This document shows positions 44,079 through 53,557 of a stretch of 64,000 nt of DNA, piece after piece. The notes beneath the pieces were generated by a model. The model was not told the DNA's origin, ran no database searches, and saw only the letters and a list, made by a program, of their open reading frames with translations. Positions within the stretch are counted from its first letter, which is position 1; each line of letters starts with the position of its first letter. The DNA is from Epilithonimonas zeae (GTDB lineage: Bacteria > Bacteroidota > Bacteroidia > Flavobacteriales > Weeksellaceae), in contig NZ_FSRK01000002.1 of assembly GCF_900141765.1 (NCBI RefSeq), positions 558,001 to 622,000 on the forward strand. The letters are read 5' to 3'. The position numbers were made by a program, and so were the translations under genes.

Positions 44079-46742
44079 ATGAAATACTTGAAATTATCAG
44101 GTCTAGAACCTTTAATCATAACGCCCGAATCCAACTTTATCAATGTTGGAGAGAGAACCAATGTTGCTGGTTCCAAAAAATTTCTTCGATTAATCAAAGA
44201 AGAAAAATATTCTGAAGCACTCGATATTGCCAGAAATCAGGTTGAAGGCGGTGCTCAGATTCTTGACGTCAATATGGACGACGGACTTTTGGACGGAAAA
44301 TATGCAATGGTAAAATTCCTTAATTTGATTGCTTCAGAACCTGATATTGCCAGAATTCCAATTATGATAGATTCATCAAAATGGGAAATATTGGAAGCTG
44401 GTTTGCAAGTCGTTCAAGGAAAACCTGTTGTTAATTCCATCAGTTTAAAAGAAGGCGAAGAAGAGTTCATCAATCACGCAAAAGTCATCAAAAGATATGG
44501 CGCAGCGGCAATTATTATGGCTTTTGATGAAGTTGGGCAGGCTGATAATTATGAAAGAAGACTTGAGATTTGCCAGCGTAGTTATGATATTCTGGTTAAC
44601 CAAGTCGGTTTTCCTTCAGAAGATATTATTTTCGATTTGAATATTTTTCCTGTTGCGACAGGTATGGATGAACACCGCAAAAATGCCATCGATTTTATCG
44701 AAGCGACTCGCTGGGTTCGTACCAATCTTCCAAACGCTTCCGTGAGTGGAGGTGTTTCCAATGTTTCTTTTTCGTTCCGTGGAAATGATTCGGTGAGAGA
44801 AGCGATGCATTCCGTTTTCCTTTATCACGCGATAAAAGCCGGAATGAATATGGGAATCGTAAACCCGACAATGTTGGAAGTTTATGACGAGATTCCGAAA
44901 GATTTGTTGGAATTGGTAGAAGATGTGATGCTCGACAGAAAAGATGATGCAACAGAGAAATTGCTGGATTATTCTGAAAGAGTAAAATCGACCAAAAAAG
45001 AAAAAGTTGAAGATTTGTCTTGGCGAGAAATGCCTTTGCAAGACAGGATTACACATTCTTTAGTCAAAGGAATCGACCGTTTTATCGAGGAAGATACAGA
45101 AGAGGCAAGATTGGCATCTGAAAAACCACTTCACGTTATAGAAATTAATCTAATGACAGGAATGGGTGTTGTCGGCGACCTTTTCGGAAGCGGAAAAATG
45201 TTTTTGCCTCAAGTTGTAAAATCTGCGAGAGTAATGAAAAGAGCTGTTGCATATCTTCAGCCTTTCATCGAAGCAGAGAAAGACCAAACTCAAAAATCCA
45301 ATGGGAAAATCCTGATGGCAACGGTAAAAGGCGATGTTCACGATATTGGAAAAAATATTGTCAGCGTAGTTTTGGGTTGTAATAATTATGAGATTGTGGA
45401 TTTAGGCGTGATGGTTCCTGCTGAGAAAATTATTCAGACTGCGATTGATGAAAAAGTGGATGTGATTGGATTAAGCGGATTGATTACACCAAGTCTGGAT
45501 GAGATGGTTCATTTAGCTTCTGAACTGGAAAGAAGAAATCTTGATTTCCCCTTATTAATTGGTGGTGCAACAACTTCTAAAGCACATACTGCTGTGAAGA
45601 TTGCGCCGAAATATACAAATACCGTAGTTCACGTAAATGATGCTTCCAGAGCGGTTGGTGTTGTAAGTTCTCTTTTGAATAAAGAAAAATCCAGCGTTTA
45701 TTCTTTGGAATTGAAAAAAGATTATGACGAATTCCGTGAGAAATTCCTAAATCGCCAAGTTGACAAAGAATATGTTCCGATTGCAGAAGCTCGTGAAAAG
45801 AAATTCAAAATCGATTGGGAAAATGAAAATATTCCGACTCCTAAAAAATTAGGAATTACAATTATTGAAGACCAAAATTTGGATGAATTAGTTGATTTTA
45901 TTGACTGGTCGCCGTTTTTCAGAAGCTGGCAATTGTTTGGAAAATTCCCAGAAATTCTGACTGATAATGTTGTTGGAGAACAGGCAACGATTTTGTTCAA
46001 TGAAGCACAGACAATGCTCAAGAAAATTCTTAAAGAAAAGAGTTTTGGAGCAAAAGGAATTTTCGGAATTTTTCCAGCGAATGCAAATGAACAGGACGAT
46101 ATTTTGGTTTATGATGACAATCAGAATGTGATTTCGACTTTTAGAACCCTTCGTCAACAACATAAAAAATCAGAAGGAAAAGAATATTTTGCTTTAAGTG
46201 ATTTTATTGCGCCTGAAAATTCTGGAAAACAGGATTATTTTGGTGTTTTCTGTGTTTGTACAGGTTTTGGAGCCGATGAATTGGCAAAAGAGTACGAAGA
46301 ACAAAACGACGATTACAACGCCATTATGGTAAAAGCCTTGGCAGACCGTTTTGCAGAAGCCTTCGCAGAATATCTTCATAAAAAAGTCCGAACCGAATAT
46401 TGGGGCTATTCTGAAAATGAAACTCTGGATAACGAGGAATTAATCAAAGAAAAATATTTGGGAATTCGTCCTGCTCCAGGTTATCCGGCTTGTCCTGACC
46501 ATTTGGAAAAACTGACCATTTGGGGTTTATTAAAAGTCGAAGAAAATATTGGAGTGACTTTGACTGAAAGTTTGGCAATGTGGCCAACAGCGGCGGTTTC
46601 TGGTTATTATTTTGGAAATGAAAAATCAAAATATTTTGGGGTTGGAAAAATCGATGAAGACCAATTGAAAGATTTCGCTGAAAGAAAAAATGTTGAATTG
46701 GATTATGCCAGAAAATGGCTTGCTCCGAATTTGGCGGATTAA
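44079..46742 (+). CDS. metH: Methionine synthase, pterin, cobalamin and activation modules
   Basis: 887 residues: a pterin-binding domain ([25 protein letters not shown]), the helical cap, the cobalamin domain with the axial-ligand motif DVHDIGKN near 423 and [13 protein letters not shown], and the SAM-dependent activation domain ([12 protein letters not shown]) at the end. It transfers the methyl group of methyl-tetrahydrofolate to homocysteine. The homocysteine module is the preceding gene. Confidence 0.95.
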   Translation: MKYLKLSGLEPLIITPESNFINVGERTNVAGSKKFLRLIKEEKYSEALDIARNQVEGGAQILDVNMDDGLLDGKYAMVKFLNLIASEPDIARIPIMIDSSKWEILEAGLQVVQGKPVVNSISLKEGEEEFINHAKVIKRYGAAAIIMAFDEVGQADNYERRLEICQRSYDILVNQVGFPSEDIIFDLNIFPVATGMDEHRKNAIDFIEATRWVRTNLPNASVSGGVSNVSFSFRGNDSVREAMHSVFLYHAIKAGMNMGIVNPTMLEVYDEIPKDLLELVEDVMLDRKDDATEKLLDYSERVKSTKKEKVEDLSWREMPLQDRITHSLVKGIDRFIEEDTEEARLASEKPLHVIEINLMTGMGVVGDLFGSGKMFLPQVVKSARVMKRAVAYLQPFIEAEKDQTQKSNGKILMATVKGDVHDIGKNIVSVVLGCNNYEIVDLGVMVPAEKIIQTAIDEKVDVIGLSGLITPSLDEMVHLASELERRNLDFPLLIGGATTSKAHTAVKIAPKYTNTVVHVNDASRAVGVVSSLLNKEKSSVYSLELKKDYDEFREKFLNRQVDKEYVPIAEAREKKFKIDWENENIPTPKKLGITIIEDQNLDELVDFIDWSPFFRSWQLFGKFPEILTDNVVGEQATILFNEAQTMLKKILKEKSFGAKGIFGIFPANANEQDDILVYDDNQNVISTFRTLRQQHKKSEGKEYFALSDFIAPENSGKQDYFGVFCVCTGFGADELAKEYEEQNDDYNAIMVKALADRFAEAFAEYLHKKVRTEYWGYSENETLDNEELIKEKYLGIRPAPGYPACPDHLEKLTIWGLLKVEENIGVTLTESLAMWPTAAVSGYYFGNEKSKYFGVGKIDEDQLKDFAERKNVELDYARKWLAPNLAD

Positions 46743-46761
46743 TATTATTTAAAATTATTGA

Positions 46762-47718
46762 ATGAAAATTACTGACCATATAAAAAACGCCAACGGCAAA
46801 ACGCTTTTCTCATTTGAGATTGTTCCTCCGCAAAAAGGCGTTGGAATTGCTGATTTATATAAAAATATAGACCCGCTGATGGAGTTCAAACCGCCATTTA
46901 TAGACGTTACCACTTCTCGGGAAGAATATATTTTTCTGGAAAGAGGAAACGGTTTGATGGAGCGAAAAATCACAAGAATGCGTCCTGGAACTTTAGGAAT
47001 TTGTTCGGCAATTCAGAATAAATATAATGTTGATACCGTTCCGCACGTTCTTTGTGGCGGATTTACCAAAGAAGAAACCGAATATCTTTTGGTGGATTGT
47101 ATGTATTTGGGAATTAATAACATTGTTGCTTTACGAGGTGATGCGATGAAAGGAGAAAAATATTTTGAACCTTCTGTTGGAGGACACAAATATGCTTCGG
47201 ATTTAGTGAAGCAGATTCATGATTTGGGAATTGGGGAATATCTTCACGGTAAAATAGAATCGGACGTTGATAATAGTTTCTGCATTGGTGTTGCGGGTTA
47301 TCCTGAAAAGCATATTGAGGCACCATCTATGAATTATGATCTTCAGATGTTGAAGAAAAAAGTAGAAGCTGGAGCAGATTATATTGTCACTCAAATGTTT
47401 TTTGATAATCAAAAATTCTTTGAATTCGTAAAACAAGCCAGAGAAATTGGTATTGATGTTCCGATTATCCCGGGAATCAAACCAATTGCTACCAAAACGC
47501 ATTTGCAAATGTTGCCTCAGGTTTTCAAAATCGATTTACCGGAAGCTTTGATTAACGAAGTTTTAAAATGTAAAACCAACAACGACGTTCGCGAAGTCGG
47601 AATAGAATGGGCAATTAACCAGAGTAAGGAATTGTTGGATTTTGGAATTCCTGTTCTACACTTTTACTCGATGGGGAAAAGCGATAATATTCTGAAGATA
47701 GGAAGAGAGATTTTTTAA
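46762..47718 (+). CDS. metF: Methylenetetrahydrofolate reductase
   Basis: 318 residues; an FAD enzyme that makes 5-methyl-tetrahydrofolate, the methyl donor for MetH. FEIVPPQKG (about 14-22), the Thr/Glu segment DVTTSREEY and LRGDAMKGE are family features. Last gene of the riboswitch operon, 19 bases after metH and followed by a strong terminator. Confidence 0.93.
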   Translation: MKITDHIKNANGKTLFSFEIVPPQKGVGIADLYKNIDPLMEFKPPFIDVTTSREEYIFLERGNGLMERKITRMRPGTLGICSAIQNKYNVDTVPHVLCGGFTKEETEYLLVDCMYLGINNIVALRGDAMKGEKYFEPSVGGHKYASDLVKQIHDLGIGEYLHGKIESDVDNSFCIGVAGYPEKHIEAPSMNYDLQMLKKKVEAGADYIVTQMFFDNQKFFEFVKQAREIGIDVPIIPGIKPIATKTHLQMLPQVFKIDLPEALINEVLKCKTNNDVREVGIEWAINQSKELLDFGIPVLHFYSMGKSDNILKIGREIF

Positions 47719-47720
47719 AT

Positions 47721-47750
47721 AAAAAGAGATGCAATTGCATCTCTTTTTTT
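47721..47750 (+). terminator. Terminator of the methionine operon
   Basis: A perfect 28-base palindrome centred on GCAATTGC (AAAAAGAGATGCAA and its complement), ending in a T run. Confidence 0.9.
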
Positions 47751-47773
47751 AATTTTACGATTCAAGATTATAT

Positions 47774-48997
47774 ATGAAGTTAACAGGTCCATTCAAGCAA
47801 ATCATTACACTCAATAATCTTCCACTGAAGGGAAAATTACAAGACGAATCTTTAGAAATAATTCCCAATGGCGGAATTTTAACAGAAAATGGAAAAATTT
47901 TAGACGTCAACAATTTCGATTCTTTAAAACAAAAATTTCCAAATTCTGAAATTGATTTGATTGAAAGTGAGCAAATTGCACTTCCGGCTTTTGTGGATGC
48001 GCATACACATATTTGTTTCGGAGGAAATCGAGCTAACGATTTTGCGATGAGAAATGCAGGTAAAACTTACCTCGAAATTGCCGAATCCGGCGGTGGAATT
48101 TGGAGTTCCGTTCAACATACAAGACAAGCTTCGGAAGATGATTTGGTTAATGGAATTCTTGAACGCACCAATATTTTACTAAATCAAGGCATCACAACCA
48201 TCGAAATTAAAAGCGGTTACGGATTAAATGTTGATGAAGAACTAAAAATGTTACGAGCAATCAACAAAGCTCAAGGTTTAACAAAAGCTACATTAGTTCC
48301 AACTTGTTTGTCAGCTCACCTCAAGCCAAGAGATTTTGAAGGAACCTCGGAAGAATATCTAAATTATATTTTGGATGAAATTCTACCAAAAGTAAGAGAA
48401 AAAAACCTTGCTAACCGTGTTGATATTTTTATTGAAAAATCTGCATTTCAGCTAAAAGAAAGCAAAAATTTCCTTTTGAAAGCTAAAGAATTAGGCTTTC
48501 AAATTACCGTTCACGCTGACCAATTTACGGCTGGAAGTTCAAGAATTGCTGTTGAGGTTGGTGCAAAATCTGCTGACCATTTGGAAGCGACTATCGATGA
48601 AGATATTGAATTTTTGGCGAATTCAAATACTGTGGCAATTGCTTTACCAGGTGCAAGTCTAGGTTTGGGCGAACCATTTGCTCCGGCAAGAAAAATTCTT
48701 GACAAAGGTGGCATTTTAGCCATTGCAACCGACTGGAATCCTGGTTCGGCGCCAATGGGAAATCTCGTTACTCAAGCCTCGATTTTGGCGACATATCAGA
48801 AGTTGACTACAGCGGAAGTTTTAGCGGCAATAACTTTTCGAGCAGCTTATGCTTTGGATTTAGATGACAGAGGGATTTTAGCAGTAGGGAAGAAAGCAGA
48901 TTTCATTACATATGAAACTGATAATTTCCAGAATATCCTTTATCATCAAGGAAGTTTGAAACCGAAAAATATTTATATCAACGGAGAAAAAATCTAA
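47774..48997 (+). CDS. hutI: Imidazolonepropionase
   Basis: 407 residues; opens the imidazolone ring in histidine breakdown, giving formiminoglutamate. The metal motif is VDAHTHICFGG near 73-83, with IKSGYGL near 146, TVHADQF near 246 and the final metal Asp in ATDWNPGSAP. Next to hutG (3-base gap); hutH and hutU are not in the window. Confidence 0.95.
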   Translation: MKLTGPFKQIITLNNLPLKGKLQDESLEIIPNGGILTENGKILDVNNFDSLKQKFPNSEIDLIESEQIALPAFVDAHTHICFGGNRANDFAMRNAGKTYLEIAESGGGIWSSVQHTRQASEDDLVNGILERTNILLNQGITTIEIKSGYGLNVDEELKMLRAINKAQGLTKATLVPTCLSAHLKPRDFEGTSEEYLNYILDEILPKVREKNLANRVDIFIEKSAFQLKESKNFLLKAKELGFQITVHADQFTAGSSRIAVEVGAKSADHLEATIDEDIEFLANSNTVAIALPGASLGLGEPFAPARKILDKGGILAIATDWNPGSAPMGNLVTQASILATYQKLTTAEVLAAITFRAAYALDLDDRGILAVGKKADFITYETDNFQNILYHQGSLKPKNIYINGEKI

Positions 48998-49000
48998 ATT

Positions 49001-49915
49001 ATGTTTGAATGGACTGGCCGTTTTGATGGCGACGAAGAATCTTATCACAGAATTTTCCAACGAGTGAAAACAGAAACGGATTATGAAACTATTAATCCCA
49101 ATGATTTCGTTTTACACGGTTTTGCTGTAGATGAAGGCGTGAAGCGTAATAAAGGTAGAGTAGGAGCCCAAGAGGCACCAGATTTGATTAGAAAAAATAT
49201 GTCCAATTTTCCCGTTGTTAATCCCGAATTTTCACTGAAAGATTTCGGAAATATCAAATGTGAGAATAATGACCTCGAAACAACTCAGAATTTGTTAGCT
49301 GAAAAAGTTTCGAAAGTGTTATCAAAACAAGGGAAATCTGTCGTTTTAGGAGGTGGGCACGAAGTCACTTTTGCTCATTATTCCGGAATCAGAAAAGCTT
49401 TTCCTAATCAAAAAATCGGAATCATCAACTTCGATGCTCACTTTGATAACCGCGAGCCGGAAAACGGATTGGCGAGTTCCGGAACTGGGTTTTGGCAAAT
49501 TGCTCAGGAAGGCGAGATTTATTCTTTACATATTGGGATTCAGAAAAATAGCAACACTAGAAAGTTGTTTGAGATTGCGGATGATTTTGGAATGAAATAT
49601 ATTCTCGCTGACGAAATTTACTCCGAAAATATTCCGAATATTATGTTCACAATCAATTCTTTTTTAGAAGATGTGGACATGGTTTACGTCACGATTTGTA
49701 TGGATGTTTTCAATACGTCCATTGCGCCTGGTGTTAGTGCGCCGGCTTATAACGGAATTTTTGCTGACCGTCAATTTATGCAGATTTACCATCATATTTT
49801 ATCATCAAAGAAAACAAAAGCATTGGATGTGGCAGAAGTTAATCCCAATTTTGATATACAGGAAAGAACCGCAAGATTAGCTGCAAGTCTTGTGAACGAA
49901 TGGTTTATGATTTAG
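49001..49915 (+). CDS. hutG: Formimidoylglutamase
   Basis: 304 residues of the arginase/agmatinase fold. Manganese ligands lie in GGGHEVTFAHY (near 117-127), NFDAHFDNRE (near 147) and ICMDVFNTSIAPGVSAP (near 233). It hydrolyses formiminoglutamate to glutamate and formamide, the step after HutI. The HAD pseudogene begins 3 bases on. Confidence 0.93.
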   Translation: MFEWTGRFDGDEESYHRIFQRVKTETDYETINPNDFVLHGFAVDEGVKRNKGRVGAQEAPDLIRKNMSNFPVVNPEFSLKDFGNIKCENNDLETTQNLLAEKVSKVLSKQGKSVVLGGGHEVTFAHYSGIRKAFPNQKIGIINFDAHFDNREPENGLASSGTGFWQIAQEGEIYSLHIGIQKNSNTRKLFEIADDFGMKYILADEIYSENIPNIMFTINSFLEDVDMVYVTICMDVFNTSIAPGVSAPAYNGIFADRQFMQIYHHILSSKKTKALDVAEVNPNFDIQERTARLAASLVNEWFMI

Positions 49916-49918
49916 ATT

Positions 49919-50539
49919 ATGAAGAGAGACAGTATTATTTTTGACTTAGACGGAACACTTTGGAATGCTTCAGAAACTGTTGTAAGAGCTTTTAACGACA
50001 GCATTCAGGCGATTGGATTCGATATCAATATCACTTCTCAGACTGTTAGAGATTTCTCTGGGATGAAGATGGACGATATTTTTGCGCAACATTTCAGTTT
50101 TGTTCCAAAAGAAAAGCTAAAGGAATTTGAAAAAAATTATGCAAAAAAAGAAAACCAATATCTTAAAAAATATGGTGGCGAATTGTTTCCAAAAGTCAAA
50201 GAAACACTTGAAAAATTAGCAGAAAATTATAGACTTTTCATTGTTAGCAATTGTATGAAAGGTTACATCGAGAATTTCATCGAGTTTTTTAGTTTTGAAA
50301 ATTTGTTTGAAGATTTCGAATGTTTTGGCAACGACGGTTTACCAAAAGACAAGAACATCAGATTAATTGTGGAGTGAAATAATCTGCAAAATCCTGTCTA
50401 TGTTGGCGATACCATTTGGGACAAAGAATCTTCTGAGAAAGCGGGTGTTGACTTTATCTATGCAGCTTACGGTTTTGGAAAAATTGAAAATCCAAAAGCT
50501 CAGATTCAAAACTTCGAAGATTTATTATTGTTAGATTGA
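49919..50539 (+). pseudogene. HAD-family hydrolase interrupted by an in-frame TGA
   Basis: A haloacid-dehalogenase-type phosphatase of about 206 codons. Motif I is FDLDGTLW (Asp9, Asp11), motif II IVSNC, motif III Lys in GLPKDKNIR. A TGA at 50375-50377 stops it at 152 residues. The same frame then continues without a break with NNLQNPVYVGDTIWDKE, which is motif IV with the magnesium aspartates, up to TGA 50537-50539. A CGA-to-TGA change would explain it (Arg fits the VE-R-NNL context). The short product would lack the metal site. It lies in an operon position behind hutI-hutG. Confidence 0.85.
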
Positions 50540-50542
50540 TTT

Positions 50543-50636
50543 GGGGCAGCTTAATCCGCCTTACGCTCCCAATCTTTTCACTTCACTTCGTTACGTAAAA
50601 AGGATTTCCGCTCAAGTCGGGCTGCGTAAGATTCTC
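50543..50636 (+). repeat. Structured intergenic repeat, copy C
   Basis: GGGGCAGCTTAATCCGCC ... GGATTTCCGCTCAAGTCGGGCTGCG, near-identical to copy B at both ends. The centre differs (CTTTTCACTTCACTTCG / TTACGTAAAAAGG). Both copies are followed by TAAGATTCT. Confidence 0.8.
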
Positions 50637-50655
50637 TGTTCCAGACTTTGAACAT

Positions 50656-50692
50656 AAAAAAGCCTTATCAAAATTTGACAGGGCTTTTTTAT
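50656..50692. terminator. Two-way terminator after the HAD gene and DUF2911 gene
   Basis: Stem AAAAAAGCC-type / GGGCTTTTTT with an extended inner pairing (TTATCAAA / TTTGACA with G-U pairs), T run on the plus side and A run on the other. Confidence 0.75.
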
Positions 50693-50705
50693 AAATTGTT
50701 GAAAA

Positions 50706-51272
50706 TTATTTAAACTCAATCGGGAATTTAACCTGAGAATTATCCCAACCAGCGTACAAATCTGCTCCGGATTTTGTCTGTACAAAAGTCACAGAAAAAT
50801 ACTCGATTGGAGAAGCTGTTTTCTCAACCGGAACATTGAATCTCACAACATCTTTGCTTTTGTCATAGAAATAAGCGCCCCATTTATCGATTTCAGAATT
50901 TAGAACAATCGTCCATTCTTTTTCAAAAGGAATGGCAAAAATACTATAAGTTCCTGCAGGAATTTCCTTTCCTCCAATTTTCACTGGTGTATAGAATTTG
51001 ATTTCAGAATTTTCATTCGCCCCGAATCTCCAGATTTCTCCGTATTTGATAAGGTTACCGAAAACAACTCTGTTTTTTTTCTGTGGACGAGAATAGACGA
51101 CTTTCACTTTCGGAGTTTCCGTTTTAGATGAAGTCACTTGAAGAGGATAGTAAACTGCATCCATTGGACTCACGTCAACTGACATATAATTCAGTTTGGT
51201 TGGATCGATTTTCGCTTGTGAAAATGCACTGACTCCCACTAATAATGAAGCGACTAAAATTAATTTTTTCAT
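50706..51272 (-). CDS. Secreted DUF2911 protein
   Basis: 188 residues with a signal peptide (1-19, ending AFSQ). The family pattern is clear: VKVVYSRPQKKNRVVFG, LIKYGEIWRFGANENSEIKF, and GTYSIFAIPFEKEWTIVLN. DUF2911 proteins are common in Bacteroidota, with no known function. The methionine aminotransferase gene ends 6 bases upstream. Confidence 0.88.
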   Translation of the reverse strand: MKKLILVASLLVGVSAFSQAKIDPTKLNYMSVDVSPMDAVYYPLQVTSSKTETPKVKVVYSRPQKKNRVVFGNLIKYGEIWRFGANENSEIKFYTPVKIGGKEIPAGTYSIFAIPFEKEWTIVLNSEIDKWGAYFYDKSKDVVRFNVPVEKTASPIEYFSVTFVQTKSGADLYAGWDNSQVKFPIEFK

Positions 51273-51278
51273 TAAGAT

Positions 51279-52433
51279 TTATTTTATTTTTAATAATTGT
51301 TCTATAGCTTTATCCAAAGTTTTCTGTTCTTTAGCAAAACAAAAACGAATCACTTTTTCATCGGTTTTGTCTTTGTAAAATGCAGAAAATGGGATAGTTG
51401 CGACTTTATATTCTTTAGTTAACCAATAGCAAAAATCCTTGTCTTGCATATCAGAAATTGCGCCAAAATTAGCAGACAAAAAATAAGTTCCTTCGCAAGC
51501 CAATAATTGGAAAGGCGTTTCTTTCAAAGCGTTTTTAAGATAATCTCTTTTTGTTTGGAAAAATGTTGAGATGGATTTGAAATCATCAATATTCTGCAAA
51601 TATTTAGAAATCGCAAATTGTGCTGGCGTATTCACACAAAACACATTGAACTGATGAACTTTCCTAAACTCATTCATCAAATCCGAAGGCGCACAAACAT
51701 ACCCGATTTTCCAACCGGTGATATGCAGTAATTTTCCGAAAGAACCAACCACAAAAGTTCTTTCTTTCAGTTCAGGATATCTGGCTAATGTCAGATGGGG
51801 TTTTTCGTCAAAAGTGATACTTTCATAAACTTCATCACTTAGAATGATAATGTCTGTATTTTTTACAATAGCAATCAGTTCATCAATATCTTTCTGTTTA
51901 AGGATTTTTCCGGCAGGATTATTCGGGTTGTTGATGATAATCATCTTGGTTTTTTCAGAAACCAGATTTTTAACTTCATTCCAATTGATTTCATAATCCG
52001 GATAAAGCATTTTGACATTTTTTACGATTCCACCATTCAAAATAATTGTTGGTTCATAACAATCGTAAGCCGGTTCAAAAATAATGACTTCATCACCTTT
52101 TTCCACAAATGCAGAAATAATGGTGAAAATCCCTTGAGTTGCGCCAGCTGTTATATTAATTTCAGAATCCGGATGATAATCAACTTGATTTTGAAGATTG
52201 AATTTCCTTGAAATCTCTTCCCGAAGTTCTTTGATCCCAAACAAAGGTGCATATTGATTGTGACCTTTTTTTGAAAATTCACCTAGGTATTTGATTAAAT
52301 TTTCATCAGGCTGATAATCTGGAAATCCCTGGGAAAGATTGACTGCGTTTTCTTGTTGTGCTAATAAGCTCATCTCTGTGAAAATCGTCGTTTTCACATC
52401 AGGAAGTTTGGAGTTTGGTAATTTGAATGCCAT
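51279..52433 (-). CDS. Methionine aminotransferase (class I/II PLP enzyme)
   Basis: 384 residues from ATG 52433 (MAFKLPNSKLP); the frame runs on to 52595 only through the inverted-repeat region, which I reject. The enzyme has VNLSQGFPDYQP, NNPNNPAGK, SDEVYE and the PLP lysine in VGSFGKLLHITGWKIGY (near 231). This is the YbdL/kynurenine-aminotransferase-like group that prefers methionine. It may act in methionine salvage. Confidence 0.85.
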   Translation of the reverse strand: MAFKLPNSKLPDVKTTIFTEMSLLAQQENAVNLSQGFPDYQPDENLIKYLGEFSKKGHNQYAPLFGIKELREEISRKFNLQNQVDYHPDSEINITAGATQGIFTIISAFVEKGDEVIIFEPAYDCYEPTIILNGGIVKNVKMLYPDYEINWNEVKNLVSEKTKMIIINNPNNPAGKILKQKDIDELIAIVKNTDIIILSDEVYESITFDEKPHLTLARYPELKERTFVVGSFGKLLHITGWKIGYVCAPSDLMNEFRKVHQFNVFCVNTPAQFAISKYLQNIDDFKSISTFFQTKRDYLKNALKETPFQLLACEGTYFLSANFGAISDMQDKDFCYWLTKEYKVATIPFSAFYKDKTDEKVIRFCFAKEQKTLDKAIEQLLKIK

Positions 52434-52467
52434 TCTGATTGTAAAAATAAGTAATTGTTGAATGTTT

Positions 52468-52587
52468 TTATCGCAAAGGCACAAGTATTTTTTCAAAAAA
52501 GGATATTTCAAGTCGCAAAGAGCAACTTTAATCTTTGCGACCTGAATAAAATTACGTTTTGGTGAACATTTTCCGACTTTGCGATAA
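52468..52587. repeat. Nested inverted repeat with four TCGCAAAG arms
   Basis: The outer arms TTATCGCAAAG (52468-52478) and CTTTGCGATAA (52577-52587) are perfect complements. Inside them GTCGCAAAGA (52512-52521) and TCTTTGCGAC (52532-52541) form a perfect 10-bp stem with a 10-base loop. The element fills most of the spacer between the divergent aminotransferase and miaA genes. Confidence 0.85.
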
Positions 52588-52589
52588 GA

Positions 52590-52620
52590 TTGCAATCAGT
52601 TATCATAATTCGTAAGTTTG
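52590..52620 (+). promoter_or_regulatory. Promoter of miaA
   Basis: TTG at 52590-52592, 20 bases, TAAGTTTG at 52613-52620 (exact TAnnTTTG). It begins 3 bases after the nested inverted repeat. The predicted start of transcription is only a few bases before the miaA start codon. Confidence 0.7.
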
Positions 52621-52630
52621 CAAAAAAAAT

Positions 52631-53533
52631 TTGTTGAAACGTCTTATTTCTATTGTCGGCACTACAGGAATCGGGAAAACCCGATTGGCAATCGATTTGG
52701 CTAATCATCTAGATACTGAAATTATTTCCTGTGATTCTCGCCAGTTCTACAAAGAAATGAAAATTGGAACTGCAATGCCAACCGATGAAGAATTAGCAGA
52801 AGCAAAACATCATTTTGTCGGAAATCTCAGCATTGACGATTATTATTCGATAGGACTTTTTGAAGAAGAAGCTCTTAAGAAATTAGACGAAATTTTTGCC
52901 AAGAAAGATTTCGCAATAATGGTTGGCGGCAGCGGAATGTACGAGAAAGCTGTTGTGGAGGGAATGAATGATTTGCCAGTAGCAGACGAAGAAAATCAAA
53001 AAAAACTAATTTCGATTTTTGAAAATGAAGGCATCGAAGTTCTACAAGAAACGCTGGAGAAATTAGACCCAGAATATTTTTCGGTTGTAGATAAAGATAA
53101 TCCTAGAAGATTGTTTCGAGCAATTGACATCATTTGGCAAACCAATAAAACTTATACCGAAAATCTTAGTACACCAAAAACTAAAAGAAATTTTGAAACT
53201 ATTAGAATTGGAATTGATGCGCCAAGAGAAGTGATTTATGAAAGAATCAATCTTCGTGTTGATAAAATGATGGAAAACGGATTGCTGCAAGAAGCAAAAA
53301 GTTTGATTGCGGATAGAGATAAAGTGGCTTTGCAAACGGTTGGTTACTCAGAATTGTTCCGATATTTTGATAGAGAATGGGATTTGGATTTTGCTGTTTC
53401 AGAGATCAAGAAAAACTCCAGACGTTATGCCAAACGCCAAACGACCTGGAATCGGAAATTGGAAAATGTAAATTGGGTCAACTATGATAATTCTCTACAA
53501 GAAGCATTATCTTTGCTGAATAAAATAGATTAA
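52631..53533 (+). CDS. miaA: tRNA dimethylallyltransferase MiaA
   Basis: 300 residues; transfers a dimethylallyl group to A37 of tRNAs reading UNN codons, the step before MiaB. P-loop GTTGIGKTRLAID at 9-21, SCDSRQFYKEM near 35, and KRQTTWNRK near 260 are family features. The only starts that keep the P-loop are TTG at 52631 or 52634; no ATG is available. The enzyme works with miaB (31344-32780), which is elsewhere in the window. Confidence 0.94.
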   Translation: MLKRLISIVGTTGIGKTRLAIDLANHLDTEIISCDSRQFYKEMKIGTAMPTDEELAEAKHHFVGNLSIDDYYSIGLFEEEALKKLDEIFAKKDFAIMVGGSGMYEKAVVEGMNDLPVADEENQKKLISIFENEGIEVLQETLEKLDPEYFSVVDKDNPRRLFRAIDIIWQTNKTYTENLSTPKTKRNFETIRIGIDAPREVIYERINLRVDKMMENGLLQEAKSLIADRDKVALQTVGYSELFRYFDREWDLDFAVSEIKKNSRRYAKRQTTWNRKLENVNWVNYDNSLQEALSLLNKID

Positions 53534-53557
53534 TCATCACATTAATAAATCAAAACA

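Noticed and set aside
50375-50377. Selenocysteine or recoded TGA in the HAD gene
   Set aside because: The position is not catalytic, I see no selenocysteine element behind it, and an Arg codon one transition away fits the context.
52434-52595. N-terminal extension of the methionine aminotransferase
   Set aside because: The 54 extra codons run through the nested inverted repeat and are Cys/Lys-rich nonsense compared with the family start.
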